Positions 33,101-43,310 of a stretch of DNA of 64,000 nucleotides are shown here, piece after piece. Origin of the DNA: Kitagawia praeruptora (taxonomy: Eukaryota; Streptophyta; Magnoliopsida; Apiales; Apiaceae); the NCBI GenBank assembly GCA_037693485.1, contig CM075352.1, positions 72,604,001 to 72,668,000 of the forward strand. The letters are read 5' to 3'. The first letter of the stretch is position 1. Each line of letters begins with the position of its first letter. The translations under genes and the position numbers were made by a program. Below the pieces are notes generated by a model. That model made no database searches and was not told the DNA's origin. It saw nothing but the letters and a program-made list of their open reading frames with translations.

Positions 33101-34908
33101 AGCAATCCATAACTACCACAGTAGTTGCAGGGAGTATGCCATCTGACAAACCTCCAACCTCTATATCTGAGAGTGCCAAGCCTGTAGAATTCAAAGTTGT
33201 TACTGAGGCCAAGCTGCAAGAAGTTGCCAACTCAGATATTTATCATGATAAAGCCTTCTTGGAGTTTCTGAAAGCCATAAGGGAACAGGTTGGTGACACT
33301 CAGTTTTATTTGAGGGAGGTGAAGAAGCAGATTGACTACATCACTGTCATCCCCAAGAAAGTCAACAATCTATGGGTCAAGGAGATAGTGATGGTTTCCA
33401 AATTAAAGATATGGCATCTAACATACCAGACTCTACAAGACCTAAAACACTCAGAGATAGATGCCATACTTGTGCTCATTGAGAAGAGGAATGAGAACAG
33501 CAAAAGTCTGTTTGATGATTTGAGGAATGGCCAACCTTCAAGGCTACCAGAATTGATCAAGAAGCCATGGACAATCATTTATCAGTCTGGCACCAGAATT
33601 GAAGATATCAAGCAATTGGTCATTCCCCATGATCTCACCACTAGAAATCACAGACTGATCATTGCTATCATTGATCAATTACAGAAGAAGGTTGGAGCCA
33701 GAAATGCTGAAGAAACTGAGGCACTGCACATCCTCAGAACCTATATTGCAACTGGTGAAATTCCAGGGATGGCTCAACCTAGGAGAAATAAGGATGATGA
33801 TTCTGAAGATAAAGGTGATGGGAGGAGAAGACATCACAGGAGAGATAAGGGTGATGAAGACAAGAAGAAAAAGGGAGACAATGATAAAAAGAATGATGAT
33901 GACCAAGGTAAAACCTATGAGAGGAAGAGTGGAAGACAGCAAGCCTTCGGCACTGCTAGCAGTAACCTCACCACAACACAAGACTCTAAGTCTAGGGTGA
34001 ATACTGTTAGTAGTGACCTAGCAAAATCTACATCTGTGGCTTCTGCAACTGTCTTACCACCTCAAGAAGAGAAGAAGATTCAAGTCAAGAAACCATGTGT
34101 ATGTTTCAGAAAGCAATCTGTTAATGGAATACTACTATGGTCTACCAACAAAGGTCAAAGATTTCTGCCAAGCAATCATGTCAAGAGGATGAAATTTAAA
34201 CATGTTGCAAGAAGAGTGAAGCTATCCAAATCTAGAGCCCTAACAATCATTCCAGGATTGAAACTCCAGCCACTTGATGAAGACTTTGATGAAGAGCAAC
34301 TGCAATTTCTAAGAGCTCAAAAGATATGCTATGCTGCAATTGTGGATGACCACCTTGAAATCAAGTACACTGATGGGAAAGAAATGAAATTCAAACAAGG
34401 GGGTTGTCAACATTGGGGTAAATTGTATGAGATAGAAAGAATCATTGCATTGCTGGATTCTAAAGACAAGGTGGAGAAAGTATGGAAGCTGGAATTGATT
34501 GACTTTGTGAAAATGAAGAAAGATTATGCTGAGAAGATAAAAAAGGGCTGCTATGAGAAATGGTTAGAAAGGGAGAAAGAAATTGATAGACTGGAGATTG
34601 AAGCAGAAAAGCTAAGGGCAAAGGGATTGTGTAGAGTTCAGTTTGATCCCTATGTGGTGAAGTATAGGAGAAGAAATGGAGACAATGTCAATATAAGAAT
34701 GGACCTACTCAGTCACTATCCTGCCAACATTCTGAAGCCAGTGGTTGAAGATTTCAAAAACTCTATTATGATTGAAGAATTGGATGCTATGACAGAAATC
34801 ATGAGAGCAATAGATGAGATTGCAAGAAAGGAGAAAGAAAGGAAACAGAAAGCATATGATGATCTACAAGCCAAAGCAATGGAGATGCAATCAAAAGAAA
34901 ATGGCTAG
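30166..34908 (+). CDS. Copia-D ORF3 (1580 aa), intact, unknown function
   Basis: Starts MATVKFNTNFIALTSDVEAP after an ACACAAATGG context. Residues 1-270 form a helical domain (LYLDILEQFWSTA; RKEWSYVFATLLQVFTARKS) shared with the Copia-C ORF3. Residues 280-620 are Ser/Thr/Pro-rich low complexity. A helical region at 640-800 and a coiled coil at about 830-905 (LEKEVATLTKTNAHLTEKVA) follow, then Lys/Pro stretches. Residues about 1080-1200 are helical, a charged Asp/Lys/Arg block lies at 1205-1255, and a C-terminal domain with helices rich in Lys/Glu ends near 1580. I see no signal peptide, membrane span or nuclease motif, so 'env-like' is not supported. An open frame of this length in a young element implies recent constraint. 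Confidence 0.85.
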   Translation: MATVKFNTNFIALTSDVEAPNANFKCFVKWMAESYIKDALSANPTLYLDILEQFWSTAIVEVVALENAITSYVIYCKVQDKEITITTADMNQALGLQQESFDRMATNAELEEFFEFINYSDGINLGKLNRKNLRKEWSYVFATLLQVFTARKSSFDQISAPVQQIGYALAYRKKIDVGQIILQELYGRLGKNTTKKGTDIFFPRFIQSVLNYKNASLIELPGIDKNKIGYPKSMTKLIFGNLETRNDVDVRLNITPHMESLFRTYPHNMPTFYAKSKLAQPKQVEQNANPGPANQPSQPNTLPHTEPTASSSQKGDVSKKKRKEVMSAPLNILSEAALAVELGLGSEEPELPLHRTKKKKTKTTSSVTQMAEVVKSGAHSSLGVSSQQGAPIESSILPNAPSCIESAHGSDKAGTTLSGEHITFETPSISQGKLPKSTLKHTSLPESNSEIFLEPATQATEMQGIDHQEFFSLDEPIISSDLVHDTLFTTQNPHLDGKGMHAEASPNDTITNTEVPLVFTRDSVAVSTAGVIHPTSVVTPVVESIHPVTEVASVTEESSLPSSSSDFMSKWLTPMQHDSASGSGSVPQQLTVEALQSLIVDQIPEFTKIAQNLLTADMPNPDYEAILLCHRDDVEVQKSKIIDDAERDGNIDAWLQGKYDITLDEALQYLREEYITSLGSNAKSLSPGEVYEAVNDSYKGFLKAAHYLGKGVKTEVNRVCDKTATSVAEVKRTFDAKFPQLDSVFKDIKHCNSTCTKMDNGLALLKDTVTGLGHQFQILSDQTTDANAMLRTMFKNLYGDRLLTEVPVHDMTRFEVQRLKDQSLSGFKSTELFSKVDALEKEVATLTKTNAHLTEKVALLNDQLDTQASTTADVLLHQQSMLAAMMKHMGLPLPDESSIPKDIFTASVPDNKPKGEKKTRNSNTKGEKGIIIKEGGQQRASKSLANVPGKGKSKVDEPPSTLPVVTLPTVHITTPGGQKQSITTTVVAGSMPSDKPPTSISESAKPVEFKVVTEAKLQEVANSDIYHDKAFLEFLKAIREQVGDTQFYLREVKKQIDYITVIPKKVNNLWVKEIVMVSKLKIWHLTYQTLQDLKHSEIDAILVLIEKRNENSKSLFDDLRNGQPSRLPELIKKPWTIIYQSGTRIEDIKQLVIPHDLTTRNHRLIIAIIDQLQKKVGARNAEETEALHILRTYIATGEIPGMAQPRRNKDDDSEDKGDGRRRHHRRDKGDEDKKKKGDNDKKNDDDQGKTYERKSGRQQAFGTASSNLTTTQDSKSRVNTVSSDLAKSTSVASATVLPPQEEKKIQVKKPCVCFRKQSVNGILLWSTNKGQRFLPSNHVKRMKFKHVARRVKLSKSRALTIIPGLKLQPLDEDFDEEQLQFLRAQKICYAAIVDDHLEIKYTDGKEMKFKQGGCQHWGKLYEIERIIALLDSKDKVEKVWKLELIDFVKMKKDYAEKIKKGCYEKWLEREKEIDRLEIEAEKLRAKGLCRVQFDPYVVKYRRRNGDNVNIRMDLLSHYPANILKPVVEDFKNSIMIEELDAMTEIMRAIDEIARKEKERKQKAYDDLQAKAMEMQSKENG

Positions 34909-35066
34909 TACCTCATCATACTGTAAGAGTATTTATCTTGTAATTTCATTTATGTGTTCAATCAAAATACATACCTGTACTTTTAAAGTTTTATCTTTAT
35001 GTATGTTAGGCTTGTTATCAGACATGAAATTGTGACTAAGGGTCTCACTCACAATTTGGGGGAGAT
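34909..35066 (+). other. Copia-D ORF3 3' region and polypurine tract
   Basis: About 145 bp of untranslated sequence, then AATTTGGGGGAGAT directly before the TG of the 3' LTR, the plus-strand primer. Confidence 0.85.
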
Positions 35067-36356
35067 TGTTAGTTACAGAGGCATGCCTGTACACATCTAA
35101 TAACAAGCCTAATTGTTTGTAATGCTTTGCATTACTTACATGACCTCTTAACTGAGGGAACCTCTAGTTGTAGAGTTTCTGTTTGTATTGTACTTGTAGT
35201 AGGCATCAAATCCTAGTTGTGTAATTGTACAAATAGAGTCTAGAATAATGCTTGAAAGAAGTTCCAAGGTTCATGCCTCAAGCAAGGAGTTAAAGACTGT
35301 CAAATAATCACAGTTGGGATTTGAAGAAATGAAGAATTTGCCTAAGTACCAATTCAAGAAGTATATTTGTCTATTCGAGAAGTCCAGCATTCGAGAAGTC
35401 AGGGATTCGATATCTCAAGACACTATTCGATACCTCTAAATACACTGTTCGATATCTCATTCGATATCTCAGGGATTCGATATGTCTACTACTCTATTCG
35501 AGAACTCAAGAAGTCAACAAGTCAAGATGGTATTCGAGTTCTCAAAGAGTCAACAAGTCAAAGTTCCATTCGATATCTCAAGGACTCAGAAAGCTATTCG
35601 ACAACTCGAGGATTCGATAAGTCAAATGTTCTATTCGACAACTCAAGGAATCCTGATGGAAAAGAGCTATTCGAGAAGTGGTTCGATATGTCATTATAAC
35701 AGTATTCGAGAACTCAGAGTTATCGATCAAGTCAATTCTAGTTCTCGAATCACTTACTTAGTCACTTCTCGAATACATTCTTGGAGACAAAATACTGAAG
35801 AAATTGTACAAGTCAGAAACCTGCAACAAGCCAATGCACTTTATGGACCACAATCTGTAACGTGCTCTGGAAAGCCTACAAGGAAGCTTGGAGAGATATA
35901 GAAGAGACAAAGAGCTAAAGAAGTGGATCTAAACAGGCTTTGCAAAGTCAAATCTGTAACCGTTTGGACACTTACTCAAAAAGGATAGACAGACTAGAAA
36001 GTAATTTGTTTAGCTACCTTATTTGCAGTAAGTAGGCTGTATCCATGTTCTATAAGGACACAGCCTCACTTCATAACTTAGTAACTTTTGTGAGTCAAGT
36101 TTTTCATACACTGTAAGCCATATCTCTCTGAGAAAAACGAAGCTGAGAATACTACTATTTGTATTCACAGATTGTAGCAACCTTTATCTAATAATACATT
36201 AGATTAAAGTGATATTGTGTCTTGTGTTGTTTATTTATCCGCACCTTCACTTCTACACACACAGGCACTTATCTGCTACATAGACTCAATCAAAGAAAAG
36301 TTCAAGAATCCATTCACCCCCCCTCTGTATTCTTTTACCGTATTCAATACTCAACA
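35067..36356 (+). repeat. Copia-D 3' LTR (1290 bp)
   Basis: Same length as the 5' LTR and about 98.7% identical by my count. Followed by GACAT (36357-36361), the second target duplication. Confidence 0.96.
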
Positions 36357-36569
36357 GACATTGTCCTTTGTAATCAAGCCGTATCCCTTAGTATATCCCT
36401 TGCTGTCATCTTCAAAGGTAATTCTAGGGCCAGCTTCCTCCTTGAACTCTATGAGCAGGGTTGAATCTCCTGTCATATGCCTAGAACATCCACTGTCTAG
36501 GTACCATAGATTCCTCTTATTTCCCTGCACACATTCCAAAATACAAATCAAGTTGATTTTGGTACCCAA
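36357..36569 (-). pseudogene. Copia-C pol, protease part
   Basis: From the frame start at 36569, overlapping the gag end, to the Copia-D insertion: CVQGNKRNLWYLDSGCSRHM, then TGDSTLLIEFKEEAGPRITF and GYGLITKDNV. The motif LDSGCSRHMTGD is the aspartic protease active site (D-S-G) of copia elements. It joins IIEEVALVEG at 22238. The junction motif GTGTGCAG|GG lies at 36527-36536. Confidence 0.9.
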
Positions 36570-38986
36570 GTTTCCTTGGGTCCTTTCTTGTTAGCCTTTG
36601 GTTTTACACTCTTAGCAATCTTCACTTTTGGTGTAGATGCTTGAGTGATAGGTTTTGACAGATGCTCATTTGCATAAATATTTGATGCATGAATTTGTGA
36701 AAAATTGGCATACATATTATCCATGCTAGGAATGCTCCATGACATTTGTGGCATATTCACAGATTGAAAATAAGGATTAGGCACATATGGCATGTTCACA
36801 TATGGATTTGAAAAACTAGCATTCTGATACAAACCAGGCATAACAGGCATTGCAGGCATACTTGGCATAGATTGAGGTACATGAACAGGAGTCCTTTTAA
36901 CAGACTTGCAATTAGAAGATAGGTGATTGACACTATTGCAATTACCACAAGTTTTCCTAGGAGCAAACTTGTCAGGAGAATAATTGTTTTTCTTGTTGAT
37001 GCCTATCTTACCATTTCTGTTCTTTTTCTTTTTACCCTCAGTCTCTACCTTTTCATTAACTGATTTACCAACAGCCTTTTTGTTAAGTAAATCACCTGCC
37101 TTAGCCTTCTCACTTGATTTGGCTTGGCTACTTTCACCAGAAACAAAGTTCTTGGCTACTGGACCATACTGATTATTCAGTTTCTTGAGTTCCTTCTTAC
37201 TAACAGACTTTTTGTTAGTCGACGGATACCTCTCATCCGTTGATGGTTCATCTGTCAACGGATGATCACTATCCGTTGATTCACAAATAGTCTCTAGATC
37301 CTCAAGGCAAGGTTCTAGCTCCTTTTTCTTTTGAGTCCAGGTATCCCTCACAAATGATTCTATTCCCTGGACTTCTATTATGTTTTGAGAAATATTCATA
37401 CAACTTTGAAATTTAGCAATTATCCCTTGTTCCTTTTCAAGCTGGTCTCTTAAAATCAGTTCTCTTTTTAACACAGCTTCAAGTTCATTTTTAGCATTAT
37501 TGCAATCAACTCTCATTTTCTCAAATTCTAGAAATTGAACTTCTAGAAATGCATTTCTATCACTTAAGAACTGATTAGTTTCTTTAATCCTATTGTTCTC
37601 TTTAGTAAGTGACTTAAGAGTAACACTTAAGTGATATAGTTCAGTAGACATTTCATCTATAACACTATTGCATTCCTCTTTGGTGAACTCAGAGAGATTA
37701 GTAGAAAATACCTGATTGCTAGCTGAACTTGCTTCCTGCTCAGAATCAGCCATTAATGCAAGGTTGACAAACTCAGCATCATCATCAGAATGATTTCCAT
37801 CAGCAGCCCAGTCATACTCTTGGGTCATGAATGCCTTTCCTTTCTGTCTGAGAAGATCAAAATATTTCTTATTGTAGTCAACAGGTTCAGTTGGCTTTCC
37901 CTTGTTCTCAGATCTAGGCTTCCTGCATTCACTTATCATGTGACCAGCAATTCCATAATTGTAGCATTTAATTTTGGATTTATCCACATAGTTGCTTGTA
38001 GAAAAATCCTTGTTAAATGGCTTGGCCACCCCAGAGTTTCTTCTGAATTTTAGCTTAGAGAATCTCCTAGATAGAAAGGCTAAATGCTCATCTATCTCAT
38101 CCAATTCATCCTGCTGAAGGACACTCATTTCTTCAGACACCTTTTCCTTGCTTTTGCTTGATTCTGCTCTACCTTCACAAACCTCCCTGTTTGGTGTAGA
38201 TTTAGCAGCTTCAGTCCTCTTCTCCTCCTTCTGCTCCAAGTTGGCAACAAGTGCAACTGACCCACTTTTCTTTTGGGCCTTCTCAATTTCTTCATCCTGC
38301 TCCATTTCTAGTTCATCTGTCTTTAAAGTTCCATAGAGCCTTTCAAGAGTAAATGACTTGTACTCTTGAGTGTTTCTTAGAGAAACAGTCATAGGCTTCC
38401 ACTCTTTGGGCAGTGATCTCAGAAATTTGAGATTAGAATCTTTCACTTGGTAGATTCTTCCATACAGTTTCAAGCCATTCAGTAGCTTTTGAAATCTACT
38501 GAATGTGTCATTCAATGTCTCTCCATTCTTGAAATGGAATTGCTCATACTGTTGGATCAGTAGCTGCATCTTGTTTTCCCTTACCTATTCTGTACCTTCA
38601 CAAAGAGTTTGAACAATGTCCCATACTTCCTTGGCGGTAGTACAGTTGATAACATTGTCAACCATGTCTGTTTCTAAGCCATTAAACAGAATATTCATGG
38701 TCTTTTTATCTTTGTGGACTTCTGCAACATCCTCAGTACTCCACTCAGAAACAGGTTTTGGAATGTAAGTGTCTGGTGCATCTACAGCAAGACCAACTCT
38801 TGAAGCAGCCTTCATTGGAACATGAGGACCCTTCTCAATGCAATCTACAAAGCCTACATCAATAGACATGAGATGTAGACGCATTTTTACTTTCCAGTGA
38901 AAGTAATTTTCTCTATCAAGAACCGGTATCTTCACTCCATAATCCTTCTTAGACATGTTGGAAGTGTGTTTATCTTTAAACTTCAA
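36548..38986 (-). pseudogene. Copia-C gag, one in-frame TAG
   Basis: One frame from 38986 (or, more likely, the second ATG at 38953, MSKKDYGVKIPVLDRENYFH) to TGA 36548-36550, interrupted by TAG 38585-38587. The capsid-like domain spans the stop (WKVKMRLHLMSIDVGF; QLLIQQYEQFHFKNGE). The first zinc knuckle is degenerate, CYNYGIAGHMISEC: the second Cys is Tyr. The second Cys motif, CGNCNSVNHLSSNC, is intact. The Met/Pro-rich tail ends KKGPKETWVPKST. The family word occurs four times at 37215-37285 and encodes STD/PLTD peptides. Confidence 0.9.
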
Positions 38987-39001
38987 ATATATTAGAAGCT
39001 T

Positions 39002-39013
39002 GCTCTGATACCA
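39002..39013 (-). other. Primer binding site, Copia-C
   Basis: TGGTATCAGAGC on the minus strand, two bases from the LTR. Confidence 0.93.
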
Positions 39014-39015
39014 AT

Positions 39016-40001
39016 TGTTATTCCCAGATTACACACTTGTATAATTGTAGAAGGGGGGGTTGAATACAATTCTTGATAGTTATAAATTTCTGATAAAAAC
39101 CACAGAAATCTATAAGGAAATAATTGTTGAATAAGAAATGGTTCACAAACACATAAAAAATCAGGTGGTTAAATGTACCACCTGAGACTTTTATTTGAAG
39201 AAAACTCTGTGATACAAATGTACACAGCTTCTGTTTTTACAACTCTTTGCTTCTAAGAATATTCAAGAAACCCTAAGCAAATATGTCTATTTTCTTAGTT
39301 TCTAAAGAGTTGCTACACTTGGTTATATATCCCAAGTTTACAAGTACTACAGGAATAAGATAATACTAATCTAATTCAAGTTGACTTGCTACTCCACTCC
39401 AAATCCACATGTAGCCGAAAGGTTGTCCTTGTGAACATATATGTCCCCTGCACCTTTCTTGTATGTACTGTGTAAATGGAATGCTTCTTTCTTCTGTGTT
39501 TCCAAAGTATGGCTGCCATACTGCTTTTTATACCCACTATCAACCCATGTGATCTGTCAGTCAAACCTGTCCTTATCAACTGCTAATTCCCAGCTAGCAT
39601 AGGATAAAGTGATAATGATTATCCGTTGATGTTGTGCACAGTTATCCGTTGATGATAGATTGAGCTGTATCCGTTGATCGAGTAGATTTGAGTTGTATCC
39701 GTTGATAGAGCCCTGTTCTCATCCGTTGATACACTTTCACTTAGACAGAATTACATAGCATAGCTTATTTACAATTGGCTACCCTATTCTGCCTATCCAT
39801 TGATGGTCAACATGACTCTGAATAAAAACACTATCAACTGATAAATAGAGATATTGCAGTATGCTACAAAACCTCATCCGTTGATGAGCTACCTGTCAAC
39901 GAATAGAGTTATAAGGTCTTATCCGTTGACAGTTACAAAACTTGACTTATACAATTTTGCTTGAATGTTAAGTTATCATCAACTACAACATATTCCTAAC
40001 A
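39016..40001 (-). repeat. Copia-C 5' LTR (986 bp)
   Basis: TG...CA ends with a C-run near the primer side. At 39615-39935 it holds seven near-exact copies of ATCCGTTGA plus variants in both orientations. Its outer 33 nt match the LTR at 8449-9091, but the rest does not. Confidence 0.92.
39525..39532 (-). promoter_or_regulatory. TATA box of the Copia-C LTR
   Basis: TATAAAAA on the minus strand, inside the LTR and just downstream (in transcription order) of the word cluster, which thus sits in the enhancer position. Confidence 0.6.
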
Positions 40002-41909
40002 TACGCATAAATATCACTTTGGCAATATTTTGCTTCAACTCACTTATTCGCGAAATAAAAGGACAATAATAATAATAAATAATCATTATTATTAATAAAA
40101 AAATGTGCCCAAATCCCAATTCAAAATCTAAAGGGTTTTTTTCTAATATGTCCCATTTTAAAAGATCAGTTACACTTGTATCCCATATTTATTTATAATT
40201 ATTAATATATCCCATTTTTCTAATATGTATGTAACCATGATTAATTAACTAACTACACATTCTTAATAGACATTTTTGTCCTTTTACTTAAATGAAAATT
40301 GTACTATCTTATGACTGATATGTCACAAGAAAGAAGCTCTCAACGATACAGTGCAAGCACAAATAATATCACCAGTCTTGCACATTGCATCATATCTGCA
40401 AGCTGTTGCTTTTTTTTCTCTAGGAAGTGAAAATGAGGGACAAATTGCACTCAGAGAGGTTCAGTCCTTGAAGAGAAAAAGAACAACGAATCCTAAAGGA
40501 AACAAAAGATCCATTGTTTTTTAATTTTCTCTCTCGGATTATGAGTTGGTTTTATTTCTTGAAGCATTCTCTTGTGACTATTGGATGGGTTGGTTTTGGT
40601 CTATTGTTTGGTTCCTTAGACACTTCGAGTGATATTTGTGGACATTCATCTTGTGAGACCAACAAATACATACAATCTTGAAAAAAAAATCAACAACTTT
40701 GTGGATGGATGTACCCCTGCGGGGTCAGGAAGAGGAGGAGAAAGTTGGGTGGGAGTGAAAAAAAGGGTTATTCTAGTTTTATATAGGGTCTGTCTTGCAC
40801 TTTGGCTAGACTTATTTTAAGTTCTTATGGACTTATTTTCGGGTAAAAATTTCATATTTTGATGATTTTTTTAATACAATTTTTAATATATGTTTGAGAT
40901 TCTATAAGTTGCAAAAAAAAAAAAGTTAACTTTTTTCAGAAAAAAGTTAGACAAAATAAGTTGACTTATTCTGGAAAAAGTTCACCCAAACACCCCATTA
41001 GTATAAATATATGTATATAAGTTATATATGAGTTAAATTTAATCATGGAACATATTTATAATTATTCAATAAAAAGCAACATATTTATAATTGACTTATT
41101 AATTTGGGACATATCAAACTAATACCCAAATCTAAAAGAATTTTGCATACTTACATCGAGATAGCCATACAACACAATAACATGTAATTCTGTGTACAAC
41201 TCGAATAACACAAAAGACTAAAAAATACTTTAACAAAAAAAAAATGAAACATTGCAGCTGTCATAATGCTTAAATACAAACGTACAAAAAAATTACATGC
41301 TGAATGAATTCTCTGTCATAAGCACCAGGCCATATTTTCTATGATTATGGTTTGACTAATTACACATTCCAACAATGTACATGCAACCTTTATTAACCAA
41401 AACAATTAATTAAAACATACGAGTTCCTGTTTCATATTAATTAATTGATTGTATAACAATATGTGATCAGCAAGTTGTACTAGTAGAAATTGTAATTTGG
41501 TGAATGTTGTTTTCTACGCACAATGCCCAGGCTGAATTTGTTAGTTATCATCTTGGTGCTGCACAATGTCTATATAACTATAGTATAATAATACTAGTAT
41601 ACTTTTCGAATAAATCCTGTTTTTGCGTTGGATAAGCTAAGTGGCATATCTCAGAGTTCAAATTCTGCATATGTAGACAAGCTTGTTCAAGGTGTTAGGC
41701 ATAAGTAAAGGGGTTAAACTATAATCTAAGCATTTATGGTCCATCCTTTCTAGTAAGATGCTGGTGATTATCTTCAGCTCTGTCCTGTTTCATTTGGAAC
41801 TACTAGTTTGAGTGACACACGATGAACTTAGCTATTATCATTTAACTTTGTTTCATGGTATAAAATGGATTTGCTTATAGTCTGTTATATTTAATTTCCT
41901 TTCTTTCCG
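40002..41909. other. AT-rich interval with one exon-like stretch
   Basis: No transposon ends or long ORFs recognised. Repeated CCCATTTT/ATATGTCCC words occur near 40150-40220 and 41040-41115. A possible exon lies at 40324-40524 (separate entry). The rest could be intron or decayed repeat. Confidence 0.4.
40324..40524 (+). other. Exon-like open stretch, unrecognised
   Basis: A 66-codon frame to TAA with protein-like composition: KKEALNDTVQAQIISPVLHI, then ASYLQAVAFFSLGSENEGQI, then a basic tail LREVQSLKRKRTTNPKGNKR. It lacks an ATG start and would need a 5' exon; an ACAAG acceptor-like site is near 40329. Same strand as the MADS-box exons 2 kb downstream, but I see no relation to that family. 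Confidence 0.3.
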
Positions 41910-42275
41910 AGTAATCAACACTTTGCACCCCTTATCTTTGGACGCTTTTTCAATTTGGTCTCAAACTATGTTTCTTGGCAGAATGCACCTCTATAGTTTC
42001 AAACTCGCTTCAGTTTGCACCCTTCTGACCAAATTTCATCCACTTTGACCGCTACTATTAGGATGAGCGAGGGTAAAAATACAAAGATTTATTCAAGAAA
42101 CCGTCAATTTACCCTTGATTAGCCTAATAGCAGCGGTCAAAGTGGACAAAATTTGATCAAAAGGGTGCAAATTGAATCCATTTTGAAATCATAGAGGTGC
42201 AATCTGCCTAAAAACATAGTTTGAGATCAAATTGAAAAAGTGCCAAAAGATAAGGGATGCAAAATGCTAATTACT
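41910..42275. repeat. Inverted-repeat (foldback) MITE, about 366 bp
   Basis: The two halves are long imperfect inverted repeats of about 160 bp: AGTAATCAACACTTTGCACC at the left matches the inverse of GGATGCAAAATGCTAATTACT at the right. Internal pairs such as CAATTTGGTCTCAAACTATG and CATAGTTTGAGATCAAATTG also match. No coding. A clear target duplication was not found. Confidence 0.8.
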
Positions 42276-42654
42276 ATTTCCTTAATGTATGGTATAAGGC
42301 CAAATCCAGAGTCTTAGTTCTTGCAGATGTCATGTGTATCATTTACTTTAATGTGGTCCACCAGGCAACCTTATATTTTGGAATATTGCATTTGTAGATG
42401 TGGTTCAATCCATGTAGCATGCCTGCATAGTTATCAGGATTGCATAATCATAATTGACAATGTGTTTCATTTTCTTTTCAAGAATATTGAGGATGTAATT
42501 GCGAAATTCGCTCAACTAACTCCTCAAGAAATGGCAAAAAGGTACTCAAATTCTCACTTTAGAACTCTGATCTCTTTTGTTAATGTGCTATACATAGCAT
42601 TTTATCTAAGAATTTACTATTTGATCAAACAGGAAACTGGAGAGCCTTGAGGTA

Positions 42655-43310
42655 TGTTAAATTTACGGAGCAAAATACGGATATTTTGCTATGAACACGA
42701 AGAACACGGAGGTGATTGGTGATTGTTTATGGCTGCTCTTGTCTATTGAAATTTAGTGGTGAACTGTTTCTCATCCTTTTACAAGATGCCTACGTACCCT
42801 ATTTATAGGGATCAAGCCAACGTAGTTCTCTTGGAGAAGAAGTTATCTAGACGGGCTAGGGTTTCTACGGGCTCGGCTTTGCCCAAATCCACTAGTCGTC
42901 TCCTTGGGTTGATATATTTTACTCATTTGACCTCGCTGGGCCTAGCTATGAGCCTTCATAAGAATATTCTAGGCCTCGTTGGACCCCTAGGCTACCTCTA
43001 GGCCTCGCTCCTCTAGGCCTCACTAGACCTCTAGGCCACCTCTAGGCCTTGCTCCTCTAGGCCTCGCTAGACCTCTAGGCCGGGCTAGCGTGGGACCCCT
43101 TGTAGGCCTAGCGTGAGACCCCTTGGGTGATAGTGTCTTCAAGAGATTTATGAGATAGAAGTGAGGCGATCCTTAATCGGCCTCATGCCTTGTTTATCCT
43201 TCTTCAATACTTGGGCCCATTGATAGATATTTGAGCCCATTATGAGAGGTGGACCCCTTGTATAGTCGTTTAAGCCTGTTTAGGATCTATGCCGAGATTC
43301 GGGCATAACA
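42655..43310 (-). repeat. Gypsy-E 3' LTR
   Basis: Identical in most of its length to 47092-47706. It holds a tandem block built on CTAGGCCTCGCTCCT (42960-43095). A TATAAATA lies at 42800-42807 (minus). It lacks the first about 40 bp present in the right LTR and carries a longer insert near 43205-43260. Confidence 0.88.

Larger units (their letters stand above)
22239..36356 (+). mobile_element. Copia-D: near-intact 14.1-kb ORF3-bearing Ty1/copia element
   Basis: Complete: two 1290-bp LTRs, initiator-Met primer site, gag, pol, 0.8-kb spacer, ORF3, polypurine tract and 5-bp duplication GACAT. By eye I count 17 substitutions and no indels between the LTRs (about 1.3%), so it is young. Only one inactivating change is visible, a TAG in pol. 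The order gag-pol-ORF3 and the overall size fit a Sirevirus-like lineage. Confidence 0.96.
9092..40001 (-). mobile_element. Copia-C: ORF3-bearing Ty1/copia element, split by CACTA-1 and Copia-D
   Basis: After removing the two insertions, the minus strand reads LTR (40001-39016), primer site, gag, pol, spacer, ORF3, polypurine tract. Coding continues across both insertion points: protein reads through at 15804/20606 and at 22238/36357. The word ATCCGTTGAT, in both orientations, occurs in its LTR, gag, pol linker, pol-ORF3 spacer and ORF3, which marks all these parts as one family. Each of the three genes carries stop codons. Confidence 0.9.

Noticed and set aside
30166..34908. Envelope-like gene
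   Set aside because: No signal peptide, membrane span or Cys-rich ectodomain is visible. The position alone does not support an envelope.
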